Shown here one piece after another: positions 12,847-24,235 of a DNA stretch of 64,000 nucleotides (position 1 is its first letter; every line of letters begins with the position of its first letter). A model generated the notes under the pieces. It searched no databases, was not told the DNA's origin, and saw nothing but the letters and a program-made list of their open reading frames with translations. The stretch lies in assembly GCF_000499845.2 (NCBI RefSeq), contig NC_023758.2:4008311-4072310 (forward strand), read 5' to 3'. The translations under genes and the position numbers were made by a program. The DNA is from Phaseolus vulgaris (Eukaryota; Streptophyta; Magnoliopsida; Fabales; Fabaceae).

Positions 12847-13030
12847 TACTCTTTAACTTCTCATTTTAATCTTATTAAGAGAAATTGTTTTTGAAGAATA
12901 AAAAAATACTAAAGAAAGAGAAATAAAAAATGCGGATACAAACTACTCTTTAACTTCTCATTTTAATGTTATTAAGAGAAATTGTTTTTAAAAATAAAAA
13001 AATACTAAAAAAATAAAAAATGCGGATACA
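12847..13030 (+). repeat. 97-bp tandem duplication at the Helitron 3' end
   Basis: The unit beginning 'tactctttaacttctcat' at 12847 recurs at 12944 and both copies end in 'tgcggataca' (12931-12940 and 13021-13030). Only the second copy is followed by the terminal hairpin and CTAG. Confidence 0.75.
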
Positions 13031-13060
13031 CAGGCACGTCAGTGCCTGTGTTCCCGCTAG
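13028..13060 (+). other. Helitron terminal hairpin and CTAG end
   Basis: A 10-bp perfect stem with a 4-base loop precedes tcccg and the terminal CTAG. In Helitrons this hairpin is the transposition terminator signal. Confidence 0.8.
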
Positions 13061-15905
13061 TGATATATAATGGTTGTGAGAAAATTTTTAATTTTATTAA
13101 AATGTGTAAAATATAAGTTTATAAATTTATTATTGTTTTAAAAATATTTAAATAATAAATTATGATGTTTTTTTTTTGTCTATATTTGAGGTAACTGAAA
13201 TTTTGTATACTATTGAGTAATTATTATTTTCAGAAAAAATTACAAATTACATCGTTACAATTTATCATTTTTTAAAAATATATAATTTATTTATTTGTGT
13301 ATTTTAATTGTTTGTAATTAAAATATTATATTTTTATATTGTGTATGTATTGACTTTGGAAAAATACAAATAGGTTATGTATATTTGACATAAAAAATTA
13401 ACAAAAAAATAATTGTGTTTCAATTAAAAATAAAATGATAATATTCATAATTGTAATAATTTTTAAATATATGTAAAAATTAAAAATTGTTAGATAAAAT
13501 AAATAATTTAAATATTCATAATTTTAAAAAGTATAATTAGAAATTAATTTTGTATTAAATTTAAATGATAATATTATTTTTATAATAATTTTTTATAACA
13601 ATAATTATTATAATTTTTTTATAAATAACAGTATATGTAGTATTTAATATTTTCATTTTTATTCTTTTAATGTTATTTTGTTTTTATTATATTATATATA
13701 ATATATAATCGAATATGTTTCATATATAAATTTAAAAAATAATATATTTTAAAATTAATTTAATATTTAAATAAATTGTAAAATAAAATTTACAACAGAA
13801 AACAAAAATCTCTCACATAATCGATTACAAATTTAATATAATAGATTAGTTTTAATTTTTGGAATTAACAAATTATGAAAGACATTCTTTATTTAGGTAT
13901 AATTGATTTGTTATTTTTTAAGTCTTAATTATTTATGAAAGACGTTATTTTTTCATAATGGATCATTTAATAATTTTTTAAGTCTAATTGATTATGAAAG
14001 ATGATGTTTTTTTACATAATCGATTATTATTATTTTTTTAAGTCTTAATTATATTATGTGTGAGGTTGTTTTTTTAACTATAATTAATTATCTACTATAA
14101 GTATGGCTCTAATCAATTTTCTGCACAAAAAATTACCTTGGACAAATGCCAAAATAAACAAGTGTATATATGGTTTTCCGTATTTTGTAGATACTTTATA
14201 CATTGTAGGATAATTTTAAAAAAAATGAAAACTATAATAAAATTATTTTATGAGTTTTAGATATTCAAATGTGATTCATATAACAGTGTAACTTCTAATT
14301 TTTTTAATTATTTAGTCCATTTTGTGAAAATAAGTTATTCTGGCAATTAAAAATCATAATTTAAAACATAAAAATTTATTATTTTATTCCTGATATAAAT
14401 TTACACCTCAAAGCATAAATATTACCAAAAGAATACTTAAATAAATATAAATCAAAATGAAAACAAAAAACTTTATTTTTTTATATATATAATAGAAAAA
14501 TAAAGGTATTGAGAGAAGAATCTTCTTCAATAATATTGTTTTTCCCATTTTCAATAAACACGTGAACAGTGAGAAAGTTTTAGACATACATAACAACTTA
14601 GTTGCAACAAACTTCTTCTGGAAGTTTCAATTTTTTTTATTTTAGAAAAAAAATTCCAGATTATTTAAAAATAATATCTCCACAAATTAACTTGTTTCTC
14701 TATATCATATTTAGATTCTTTCTCTCTGTTTTATAGGTAAAAAAACTATTTTGAATTGTAAAATCTAAATATTATTTTTGAATTCAAATATACCTTTAAA
14801 TTCTACCATCTAAAATGTATTTTTTTTTTCTATTTATATATCCTCAAACTGCCACATCTTTATGTCCTAAAGTCCATATTTATATCTCTCACTATAAGCA
14901 AATCTTTTTCTTCATCTCTATCCCTTCTTTCTTTCTCCACCTTCATACTTTTTTCTAATTTTAATAATACCTTTTTGAGTATTGTAAATAATATAGTGTT
15001 TTATTCTTCATTTTTAAGGTAATTGTTTGTAGTGGCTGGTGATGAATGTTGGTGATTAAGATAAGTTTTGTGATGTTTTTAGTGATGATAATTGTGTTTT
15101 TATTTTTATTTTTTCATTTCTTTAAAAGTCACAAAACAAAAAAAGTCAACAAGGTGCAAAAATTGAGTACAAAACTAAAAAAAAAATTACAATAAGAACT
15201 ACAAATACAATAAATCGTCTATTAAACCATTTCACACACTCAAATATTGAGATTATTCTCTCAATTGCTGCGGCTGAAGAAGAATGTTGCGAATAAAATG
15301 AATATATGAGGACAGGTGAAGGTAAAGTTATACTTTATTTAAAATTATTTAAAAAATATTAAAATATTAAAATCGATTTTTCATAATAAGGAGGTGGAGG
15401 AAGAGTTTGTCCTAACTCTATCATATCCAAAGGATTTCTTTGTACAAGCCATGCTTTCTTTTTGTATTTCTATGTTAAAATTCCAATTTTGTTATTGTTT
15501 AGACTTAATTTAGTGTCATACACACTACATGGGGTGTAGAAAGAAACCGTGGGGTGCAAAAAGAAATCCCCTTCTCTTAGTATCAGATCCTTTTTGAAAG
15601 TCCTTACATATGAATGCATACTGTTGTTACTCCATTTCAATCAATTGACTTTTTTTAGTTAACATTTTCGTCCCGTAACATAAACAATGATTCTGGTTTC
15701 TATTTTATTTTTGTATTTTCATTCTTGTTAATTCTTTTAGTTTCTTGTTAATTCTAATGGATGATGTCGCATAAAGTTACAATGATATATACTTCAACAA
15801 AATTAACAACTCAACATTATTACGGTATATAACACTATAAAGATTAAAAATAAAAAACATATTTATAAAGATGAAAATAATTTATAACATTATTTTTCGA
15901 TGTGT
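13061..15905. other. Intergenic, extremely AT-rich, degenerate repeats
   Basis: No gene is supported. At about 13860-14095 a degenerate unit near 60 bp repeats three to four times, marked by 'tatgaaagac', 'tttttaagtctta' and 'aatcgatta'. At 15528-15575 there are two short 'ggggtg.a.aaagaaa' segments that resemble the MITE termini in composition only. The rest is A/T-rich with no clear structure. Confidence 0.4.
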
Positions 15906-16420
15906 TTTAGAATATCGTCTTGTATGTAATTCGTTTATGGACATCTAGTTTTTAGTATATGTTTTAAGATAGTTTTAGAATAGGCAAATGCTCCCTCCAC
16001 TTAACACTTTTGAACCTGCACCCAACACAATTTCAAAAAATTCCGAAAATACCCTTTATTCCAGAAATAAAAATGCGAAATTGAAAATAATGTATTTTGG
16101 AAAAATAAATCTGGAAGAGAATTTTGTGTTTCGGATATAAAAATCCAGAAAAAGAAAATCAAAATCCCATTCTGGATTAAAAAATCCGGAACTGAAAATA
16201 ATAAATTCCAGAAAAAATTATCCGGAAGAGATTATTGTGTTCTAGAAAAGGAAGTCCGAAATGTAATTTTATATGTACCCCATTTTTTTAAGTGTATTTT
16301 CGGTTTTTCCCCTGTGATTGGGTGCAGTGATATGGTGCAGGAAGCAATTGCCTTTAGAATATCATCTTGTATGTAATTCGTTTATGGACATCTAGTTTTT
16401 AGTATATGTTTTAAGATAGA
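15906..16420. repeat. 67-bp tandem duplication split by a MITE
   Basis: A segment of about 67 bp starting 'ttagaatatcgtcttg' and ending 'tttaagatag' occurs at 15906-15972 and again at 16354-16420 with one visible difference. The MITE at 15983-16352 sits in the start of the second copy, so without the MITE the two copies would be a near-perfect tandem pair. Confidence 0.8.
15983..16352. mobile_element. Mutator-like MITE with 9-bp target duplication
   Basis: The element is flanked by a perfect 9-bp duplication tttagaata (15974-15982 and 16353-16361). The ends start ggcaaatgctccc and, on the other strand, ggcaattgcttcctgcac, so the terminal repeats are imperfect. The interior is built from 'tccagaa'/'ttccgga' motifs. 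Terminus and interior style match the MITE at 593-1168. Confidence 0.75.
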
Positions 16421-16439
16421 CGATCTAGCACGTAATTTG

Positions 16440-17074
16440 TGTTGCAAAACAAATCCATGATATTGCAAAATAAAAAACATAAAAAACCAGAGTATGTGCA
16501 GATCTTTCGGAGGTAGTGGAAGATGTTACCGTTGCAGAGTTTCTCGGAGGTAGTGGAAGGGAGGTTGTGGAAGAGGTTGCGGAAATGCAACAACTCTGCG
16601 AAATATCCAAAATCCCTTACCGTTGCGAGATAGGGTTTCCCTTTTTCGTTTGCAAGTTGGGTCTTCCACCTTTACCGGCACGTCTCCGGCGTCACCTCCA
16701 CCTGAACCGCACTCTCCTCTTCTAGTGGGTTGTTGAGCTTCTCACCTTGCCTATAAATAAGAGGCACGAGAATCTTTACCTCTCCTTTTTCAGCAACTAA
16801 AAGCTGCAACCTTTCCTCTTCCTCCCCTTATTCACACTTTTCTCTTTCTCTCTCTTCATTCATTATTTTACTTTATTATATTTTTTTTTCTGGATACATT
16901 GGGTTCTTACTCTATCAGGAGTAACTTGCTAGTTCTGATCCTCGGAAATCTCCGGGAAGTTCCTATTGAATTCTGGGGGACTTGCGCAATACACCGCGAA
17001 TAAGTCCTTACGGATAGTGATTACTCACGCCTCGGGAAACCAATTTTGTTTGTTTTTAAGCCTATATTACTACA
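16440..17074 (+). repeat. 5' LTR of the copia element at 16440-22239
   Basis: The LTR begins tgttgc and ends actaca. A TATA box (tataaata, 16752-16759) should drive the genomic transcript from about 16785. The segment 17000-17012 is perfectly complementary to 17077-17089, just outside the LTR. Confidence 0.93.
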
Positions 17075-17087
17075 ATCGTAAGGACTT

Positions 17088-20000
17088 ATGGCTGAAAATC
17101 CGAACAACAACGACAACACTGCTCCGGAAACATCAAATGTTGCTTCCACAACGCAAACCATTTTTGTGAAACCATTTCCGGACGTCTCCAAAATTGAAGT
17201 CTTCACCGGTCAGAACTTTCGACGTTAGCAAGAACGCGTGTCCACCCTATTGGACATGTACGGAGTTGCTCATGCACTTACAACTGCCAAACCTGACTCA
17301 ACCACGACTGCGAAACAAGTTGACGACTGGATCCATGCGAATAAGGTATGTCGTCACACTTTACTCAGTGTGTTATCTAACGATCTGTTCGATGTTTATG
17401 CTTCTTATAAGAATGCGAAAGACATTTAGGATTCTCTTATCCTCAAATATACTGCTGAAGACATCGTCAGACAAAGGTTCGTAATTGCAAACTACTACCG
17501 CTGGGAGATGATCGAAGGCAAAGACATCCAAATCCAAATAAACGAATATCACAAGCTGATTGAAGATATCAAAACTGAAAGCATAAAATTGCCAGATGAA
17601 TTCGTGTCCGAACTCTTGATCGAAAAGCTTCCGCAGTCTTGGACGGATTACAAACAACAACTGAAGCACAGACAGAAACAGATGTCTCTATCAGATTTGA
17701 TCACCCACATCATCATCGAAGACACAAACACGAAGGAGTGCGCTGCTGCAAAGGCCAAAGCTTTGTCTGCCAAAGCAAACGTGATAGAAGACAAACCAGC
17801 TCCAAAAAGGTACGAGAAAAAATTTGATCACAAAAATAAACCTAATAACAAATTCTCTCGTCCCAGTGGAACTAACCCCACTTTCAAGAAAAAAGGTAAT
17901 TGCTTTGTCTGTGGAAAGCCAGGTCATCATGCACCTCAGTGCAGAAATAGGGCTAAAAACGACTATCCTCCTAAGGCAAATCTAGCCGAAGGGGAAGATA
18001 CTATTGTGGCAGTCGTTTCACAAGTAAACCTTGTGACAAATGTGAGCAAATGGGTGGTAGACTCTGGGGCTACCAGACACATCTGTGCAAACAGAAATGT
18101 GTTCACCTCCTACACAAGTGTGGGGGATGGAGAAGAACAAGTATATCTCGGTGACTCCAAGACAACTCCTGTCCTAGGAAAAGGAAAAGTTCTTTTGAAG
18201 CTCACATCTGGTAAAACTCTAGCTTTGAATGATGTGCTACATGTGCCATCAATTAGAGTTAATTTGGTCTCTGTGGCATTACTAAGCAAAGTTAGGGTTA
18301 AAGTGTCATTTGAATCTGACAAGATTGTTATGACAAAAAACAATGTTTTTGTGGGAAAGGGATATTGTGATCAATGCCTTTTTGTATTAAACATTTCTGA
18401 AATTATGAATGAATCTAAATCTTCTGCTTATATTGTCGACTCGTATGATATATGGCATGCTAGATTAGGACATGTGAATTCTTCGTATGTTATAAAATTG
18501 CAACGACTAGGATTAATCAACATGCATGACAAACAAAGTAGTAAATGTGATGTATGCGTAGAATCTAAAATAACGAAGAAAACATGTCACTCTGTAGAAC
18601 GTCAAATTGAAATTCTTGGTTTAATTCATACCGATCTTGCTGATTTAAAACAAACCATGTCTAGAGGTGGTAAAAATTATTTTGTAACCTTTATAGATGA
18701 TTTTTCTAGATACACCAAAGTGTATTTAATTAAACTTAAGGATGAAGCTTTTGACATGTTTTTAACTTATAAAGTAGAAGTAGAAAATCAACTAAATAAG
18801 AAAATTAAGAGAATTAGATCAGATAGAGGTGATGAATATGTTTTATTTAATGATTATTGTGTAAAAGAAGGTATTATTCATGAAGTAACCCCACCATATT
18901 CACCTGAGTCTAATGGAGTAGCTGAAAGGAAAAATAGGACTCTTAAAGAAATGATGAATGCCATGCTTATTAGTTCTAATGCTCCTGATAATTTATGGGG
19001 TGAATCTTTGCTTACTGCGTGTTTTTTACAAAATAGGATACCACATAGGAAAACTGGTAAAACACCCTATGAGTTGTGGAAAGGTTATCAACCTAATCTG
19101 AAATACCTAAGAGTGTGGGGGAGTTTAGCTAAAGTGATGTTACCTGATCCTAAGAAAAGGAAAATAGGCTCTAAAACATCTGATTGTATGTTCTTAGGAT
19201 ATGCAGAACATAGTGCTGCCTATAGGTTTCTAGTTCTTAATAGTGATATAATTGAACGCAACACTATAGTAGAGACAAAAAATGTTGAGTTCTTTGAACA
19301 CATCTTTCCTCTAAAGAGTAGTGGTACATCTGAACAACATATAGATAGTGTTAGTGATACCTTGAGTGAAGATGTTAGGAGAAGTAAAAGACAGAGGAAG
19401 GAAACATCTTTTGGATATGACTTTTTTACTTATCTAGTTGAGAATGATCCAATAAGTTTTGTAGAAGCTACTAGTGCTCCTGATGCTAAACATTGGGATA
19501 AGGCCATTAAAACTGAGCTTGATTCAATAAAGAAAAATAATACGTGGACCTTAGTAGATATGCCTAAAGGAGTAAAACCCATTGGTTGTAAGTGGATCTT
19601 TAAGAAGAAGTACCATCCTGATGGATCCATAGAGAAATATAAGGCAAGGTTAGTTGCTAAAGGGTTTACTCAAAAACATAACATAGATTACTTTGATACT
19701 TTTGCACCTGTTACTAGGATTTCCTCTATCCGTGTATTGTTAGCCTTAACATCTATCCATAAGTTAGTAATTCACCAAAGGGATGTTAAAACAGCTTTTC
19801 TGAATGGTGAATTAGAAGAGGAAATTTATATGACTCAACCTGAAGGTTGTGTAGTCTCAGGTCAAAAGGAAAAGGTATGCAAACTTTTAAAATCTTTGTA
19901 TGGTTTGAAACAAGCACCAAAACAATGGCATGAAAAACTTGATAATGTTTTACTTTGTGAAGGTTTTTCTACCAATGATGCTGATAAATGTGTGTATTCT

Positions 20001-21017
20001 AGATCTGAAAATGGTGAATATGTCATTATATGTTTGTATGTGGATGACATGCTAATATTTGGTACATGCAATGATATAGTTTTTAAAACAAAATTGTTTC
20101 TTGGATCTAAGTTTGAGATGAAAGACATGGGTGAAGCAAGTGTGATTCTAGGAGTTAAAATCATAAGGAAGGGAAATAGTATATTACTATCCCAAGAAAA
20201 ATACACTGAGAAACTTCTAAAGAAGTTTGGTTACTATGACTTTAAGTTAGTGAGTACCCCTTATGATGCTAACTCTAAATTAAAGAAGAACAAAGGAGAA
20301 TCTATTTCTCAAACTCAGTATGCTAAGATAATTGGGAGCTTATTGCATTTAATGAGCTTTTCTAGACCAGATATTGCTTATGCAGTAGGTAGATTGAGTA
20401 GACACACTCAATGTCCTAGTCAGGATCATTGGGAAGCACTTGCGAGACTCATGAAATACTTGAGAGGTACAATGGATTATGCCATTGAATATAGTGGATT
20501 TCCCGCTGTGCTAGAAGGGTAAAATGATGCTAACTGGATCTCTGATTCAGATGAGACAAAATCCACTAGTGGTTATGTATTTACACTTGGGGGTGGTGCA
20601 GTTACATGGAGATCAGCCAGGCAAACTATTATTGCAAGATCAACAATGGAATCTGAGTTTGTTGCTCTAGAAATGGCTGGTAGTGAAGCTGAGTGGTTGA
20701 AAAACTTCTTAGCAAACATTCCTTTAGGAATGAAACCAACCCCATCTGTATCAATGCATTGTGATTGCCAATCGGCAATAGCTATAGCTAAAAATAAAAG
20801 CTATAATGGAAAGAATAGACATATACAATTGAGACACAATTTGGTGAAACAGCTGTTAAAGAGTGGAATGATTTCTATTGACTATGTCAAGTCAGAACGG
20901 AATTTGGCAGATCCTCTAACAAAACCCCTAGGGAGAAAAATGATTTTAGAAACATCAAGGGGAATGGAACTTAAGCCACTTGCAAACAAACAAGTGATGG
21001 AAACCCAACCTTTGTGA
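17088..21017 (+). pseudogene. Copia gag-pol polyprotein with three in-frame stops
   Basis: A single frame of 1310 codons would encode the whole polyprotein: gag from 17088, a CxxCxxxxHxxxxC zinc knuckle at 17901-17943, an aspartic protease Asp-Ser-Gly near 18060, an integrase His-His-Cys-Cys finger near 18450-18590 followed by the catalytic core, a reverse transcriptase with Tyr-Val-Asp-Asp near 20036-20047, and RNase H to the end. The frame is broken by TAG at 17226-17228, TAG at 17427-17429 and TAA at 20520-20522. The two TAG codons sit where the gag family usually has tryptophan, so each is one G-to-A change away from sense (inference). No frameshift is seen. The longest open part is 17430-20519. 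Confidence 0.9.
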
Positions 21018-21603
21018 TTGGAGATCCCATGAATAAGGTTCATATGGGTAAAAACAAGTCACTTGTTAGTTTTGCTAGCACTAATATTGATTTTAAATCA
21101 ATTTTGTCCATTCCTATGGTGTGTGTGAAAGTGCTAGATACTGCATTATCGAGAGGATAAACTTTGTGGTTAAAATTCAGAGGTAAAAGAGTTTTAACGA
21201 TTTACAAAGTTTTAATGATTTTCATATCCCTTATGGGTGGTGTATAATTTGCAGTATACACTTGATGAAATCACCTATATGAGTGTCAAGTGGGGCCGCT
21301 TGCATGAGATATTGGCAAGATCTCTATAGCACTCATGAATACCGGGCACGCGCATGGTCTAGTAGCGCAACACAGCGATAACAGCAAGTAATGTGGGGGT
21401 GTATTGTGATTGATAAACCTCTAACACATACTAAGTGTCTTGGTTCATATAGCTTGCTATACCAACTACACTATGTGTTACGTTCATCAATCTAAGACTG
21501 GTTCATATAGCTTGCTATACCAGATTTGATGCATTACATCTTAGATGAACCCAATTTTTTTTCTTTTTCTCTTTATCTTTATCTTTTGCAATATGTGGGG
21601 GAT
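21018..21603 (+). other. Copia post-pol region with repeats and purine tracts
   Basis: The noncoding stretch before the 3' LTR ends in the purine tract gtgggggat (21595-21603), the usual plus-strand primer position. A second tract, gtgggggtg, lies near 21393. A 24-bp unit (tggttcatatagcttgctat...) occurs near 21440 and 21499, each holding a tatagc/gctata hairpin, with flanking inverted segments around them. Confidence 0.7.
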
Positions 21604-22239
21604 TGTTGCAAAACAGATCCATGATATTGCAAAATAAAAAACATAAAAAAACAGAGTATGTGCAGATCTTTCGGAGGTAGTGGAAAATGTTACCGTTGCA
21701 GAGTTTCTCGGAGGTAGTGGAAGGGAGGTTGTGGAAGAGGTTGTGGAAATGCAACAACTCTGCGAAATATCCGAAATCCCTTACCGTTGCGAGATAGGGT
21801 TTCCCTTTTTCGTTTGCAAGTTGGGTCTTCCACCTTTACCGGCACGTCTCCGGCGTCACCTCCACCTGAACCGCACTCTCCTCTTCTAGTGGGTTGTTGA
21901 GCTTCTCACCTTGCCTATAAATAAGAGGCACGAGAATCTTTACCTCTCCTTTTTCAGCAACTAAAAGCTGCAACCTTTCCTCTTCCTCCCCTTATTCACA
22001 CTTTTCTCTTTCTCTCTCTTCATTCATTATTTTACTTTATTATATATTTTTTTTCTGGATACATTGGGTTCTTACTCTATCAGGAGTAACCTGCTAGTTC
22101 TGATCTTCGGAAATCTCCGAGAAGTTCCTGTTGAATTCTGGGAGACTTGCGCAATACACCGCGAATAAGTCCTTACGGACAGTGATTACTCACGCTTCGG
22201 GAAACCAATTTTGTTCGTTTTTAAGCCTATATTACTACA
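21604..22239 (+). repeat. 3' LTR of the copia element at 16440-22239
   Basis: It matches the 5' LTR nearly base for base from tgttgc to actaca and is followed by the target duplication atttg. The 13-mer at 17000-17012 is conserved here at 22165-22177. Confidence 0.93.
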
Positions 22240-22244
22240 ATTTG

Positions 22245-24235
22245 TTTATAGTTGATTTTTATTATGTAAATTGTCTAACATCATCTAACATGTAGTTCGT
22301 CTATAAATTGTTCGTATAAATCTTTAGTAGATTTTTTAACATTTAGACTATCTATTCCTGATTTTTCTTTCTTGTGTTTTATGGTTTGGTGGTTACCAAT
22401 TTTTTAATGATTATAGGTTTTTTATGGTGTCATTATTATTCTTTAATACCATATTACGCAATAACACGTGTTTTCACTGTACTTTATTTTCTTCTTTTCT
22501 ATGTTTTCTGAATTTTAATTTCTTCTCGTTTTTAAATCAAGTTTTCAAATTATTTTACCATTTTTCTTTGCTATCAATGTTGTTAATGTTTCATTAGTTT
22601 TTTCCTTGGCAATCCTTATTCCTCTAATGCAAAGAAACATGTTAAGTAGCTTTTCAGACAAAAATGGACAATATCATTCATTAACAAATTATTAAAAATG
22701 TTATAAAAATTTGTTATCAATGCATCATTTCAATATTTTTTCGATTATAAATATTAATATTTATTGTAATTGTAGTTTGAGGATATATACCTTTGAAACA
22801 TGGAAAGCCATTGAAGCCTTTCTTGTTTGTTAATGATCTCAAAGACACCTTTATCGGTGAAATCATTAATCATGTGCCAAGAGTCAGAAATTGAGGAGTG
22901 GAGGCTTAACAATAATTAACTAAACTTTCTTTTTCCTTTGTAATTACAATTTCTTTTTCATCACTTTTGCAATCAGTGTAAGAAGTATACATCGAAATTC
23001 ATTGTTCTCTGCACTCGAAACAAAAAAGTTATACCCTAATGATTATGTTGAGGAACTTTTCAACTTAGTTATACATCATGAATATTCTCCAAAAACAACT
23101 AAAGAATCATTAATCAAATAAAAAAGGGTCTCTTTGGGCCTCCTGCACAACAAAAAAGCAAGAACAAAAGCTTTGGTCATGAGTATGCGTGCGGCGTGCG
23201 TATCACTAGTAATTTATAGAAACAGAAGGCAACAATAACAAGAAAAGAATAATGCAGTACCCAATCATTGTGCAGGAGACACTGTAAAGTTGTGTGTTTG
23301 TTAATTGGCTATCAAATAATTAGTACTTAAGTTGATGTGAGATGCTACCGAGATGATGATTAATGTAGCACAGATACTCTTACGATACATAGATATAAAC
23401 ACGGAGATACGTATTTAAGAGTTCTTTAGCTGTATACTGTGCAACAAAATTACATGTTAGCACCTCACAATAATGAAAAAGTAAAGTTGAAAATTAAACA
23501 AAAAGAGGTTGAGAACAAAAGCAGAAGCAAGAAAAGCATTAAAGAGAAAAACAGACTACACTGACCTTTTTCGGTATGTGGGAAATGGTTTGTTTTATCA
23601 ATCTCCATGAATAGAGTTCTTCAAACTGAAGTGACTCCCTTTTGTTGACCAAGTTCTGAACAGTGATAGGTGCATGCATGTAAGATTTTGGATTCTTAAG
23701 GGGTAAATAATTGTGATGATGACAATGACAAGAGAGAAGGGGGAAGAACATAAAACCAGAAAAGGTTGAGAGAGACTCATCATACAATGCAGTGAACGTA
23801 TTCTGATTATTTTGTGTTCCAGAAATCTGTAGGCAATCTTAGACTTAGAATATTCAAGGTGGTCCAGAAGAAGTGCTCTTAACCTAGTGTATTATCTGTC
23901 TCCTCTTTATCTTCTTTTATATATATATATATATGTTATCGCTGAATCTGGCTTTGTTTACGTGATAAATACTCTTCTTTACTCTTCTGTTGATAATTCA
24001 GAATTTTCTTAATTTGCTTTATAAAACCTCTTTAATACCAAGATCTGTGGACCATCGTTCTGCCTTTTACCTCGGACCAGATCCAATACTCTACATTTTG
24101 GCTAATGGGTTGATGAAATCAGTTTGTGTATGTTCAAAAGAAGGGTGAAACTAGTAGCATTGAACATATCAAGCAAGAATCTTGTATTTTGGAATTGAGA
24201 ATGTACCTGAAATCCCATATTCAGTCCTTCTAACA
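22245..24235. other. Intergenic, no gene seen
   Basis: The stretch lies between the copia element and the stop codon of the inositol phosphatase gene. A (ta)n microsatellite is at 23919-23934. An 82-residue minus-strand frame at 23539-23787 has no recognisable family and no splice-consistent extension. The last few hundred bases may include the 3' untranslated region of the phosphatase. Confidence 0.45.

Larger units (their letters stand above)
11213..13060 (+). mobile_element. Non-autonomous Helitron, complete
   Basis: The 5' end begins TCTATACC at 11213, directly after an A at 11212. The 3' end is CTAG at 13057-13060, directly before a T at 13061, which matches the A|T insertion rule of Helitrons. 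Five bases upstream of CTAG is a perfect hairpin: arms 13028-13037 and 13042-13051 (acacaggcac / gtgcctgtgt), four-base loop. The interior has no RepHel helicase, so the copy is non-autonomous. It holds a purine-rich 'gtggagag' repeat (11492-11570), an internal duplication around 11850-11912 and 11960-12025, and a 97-bp tandem duplication near the 3' end. A 65-residue open frame at 12196-12393 has no recognisable family. Confidence 0.8.
16440..22239 (+). mobile_element. Ty1-copia LTR retrotransposon, nearly intact
   Basis: The element is 5.8 kb with a 635-bp 5' LTR, a 636-bp 3' LTR and a perfect 5-bp target duplication atttg (16435-16439 and 22240-22244). One polyprotein frame runs from 17088 to 21017 with domain order gag, protease, integrase, reverse transcriptase, RNase H, which defines Ty1-copia. 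The LTRs differ at about 13 positions counted by eye, nearly all transitions, plus one small indel, so insertion is fairly recent. Three in-frame stops disable this copy. Only 13 bases separate the LTR from the gag ATG and no tRNA-Met-type primer site (tggtatc) is present. Confidence 0.95.

Noticed and set aside
23539..23787. 82-codon minus-strand frame downstream of the copia element
   Set aside because: No family resemblance, no matching exon nearby, and two overlapping frames of similar length suggest chance.
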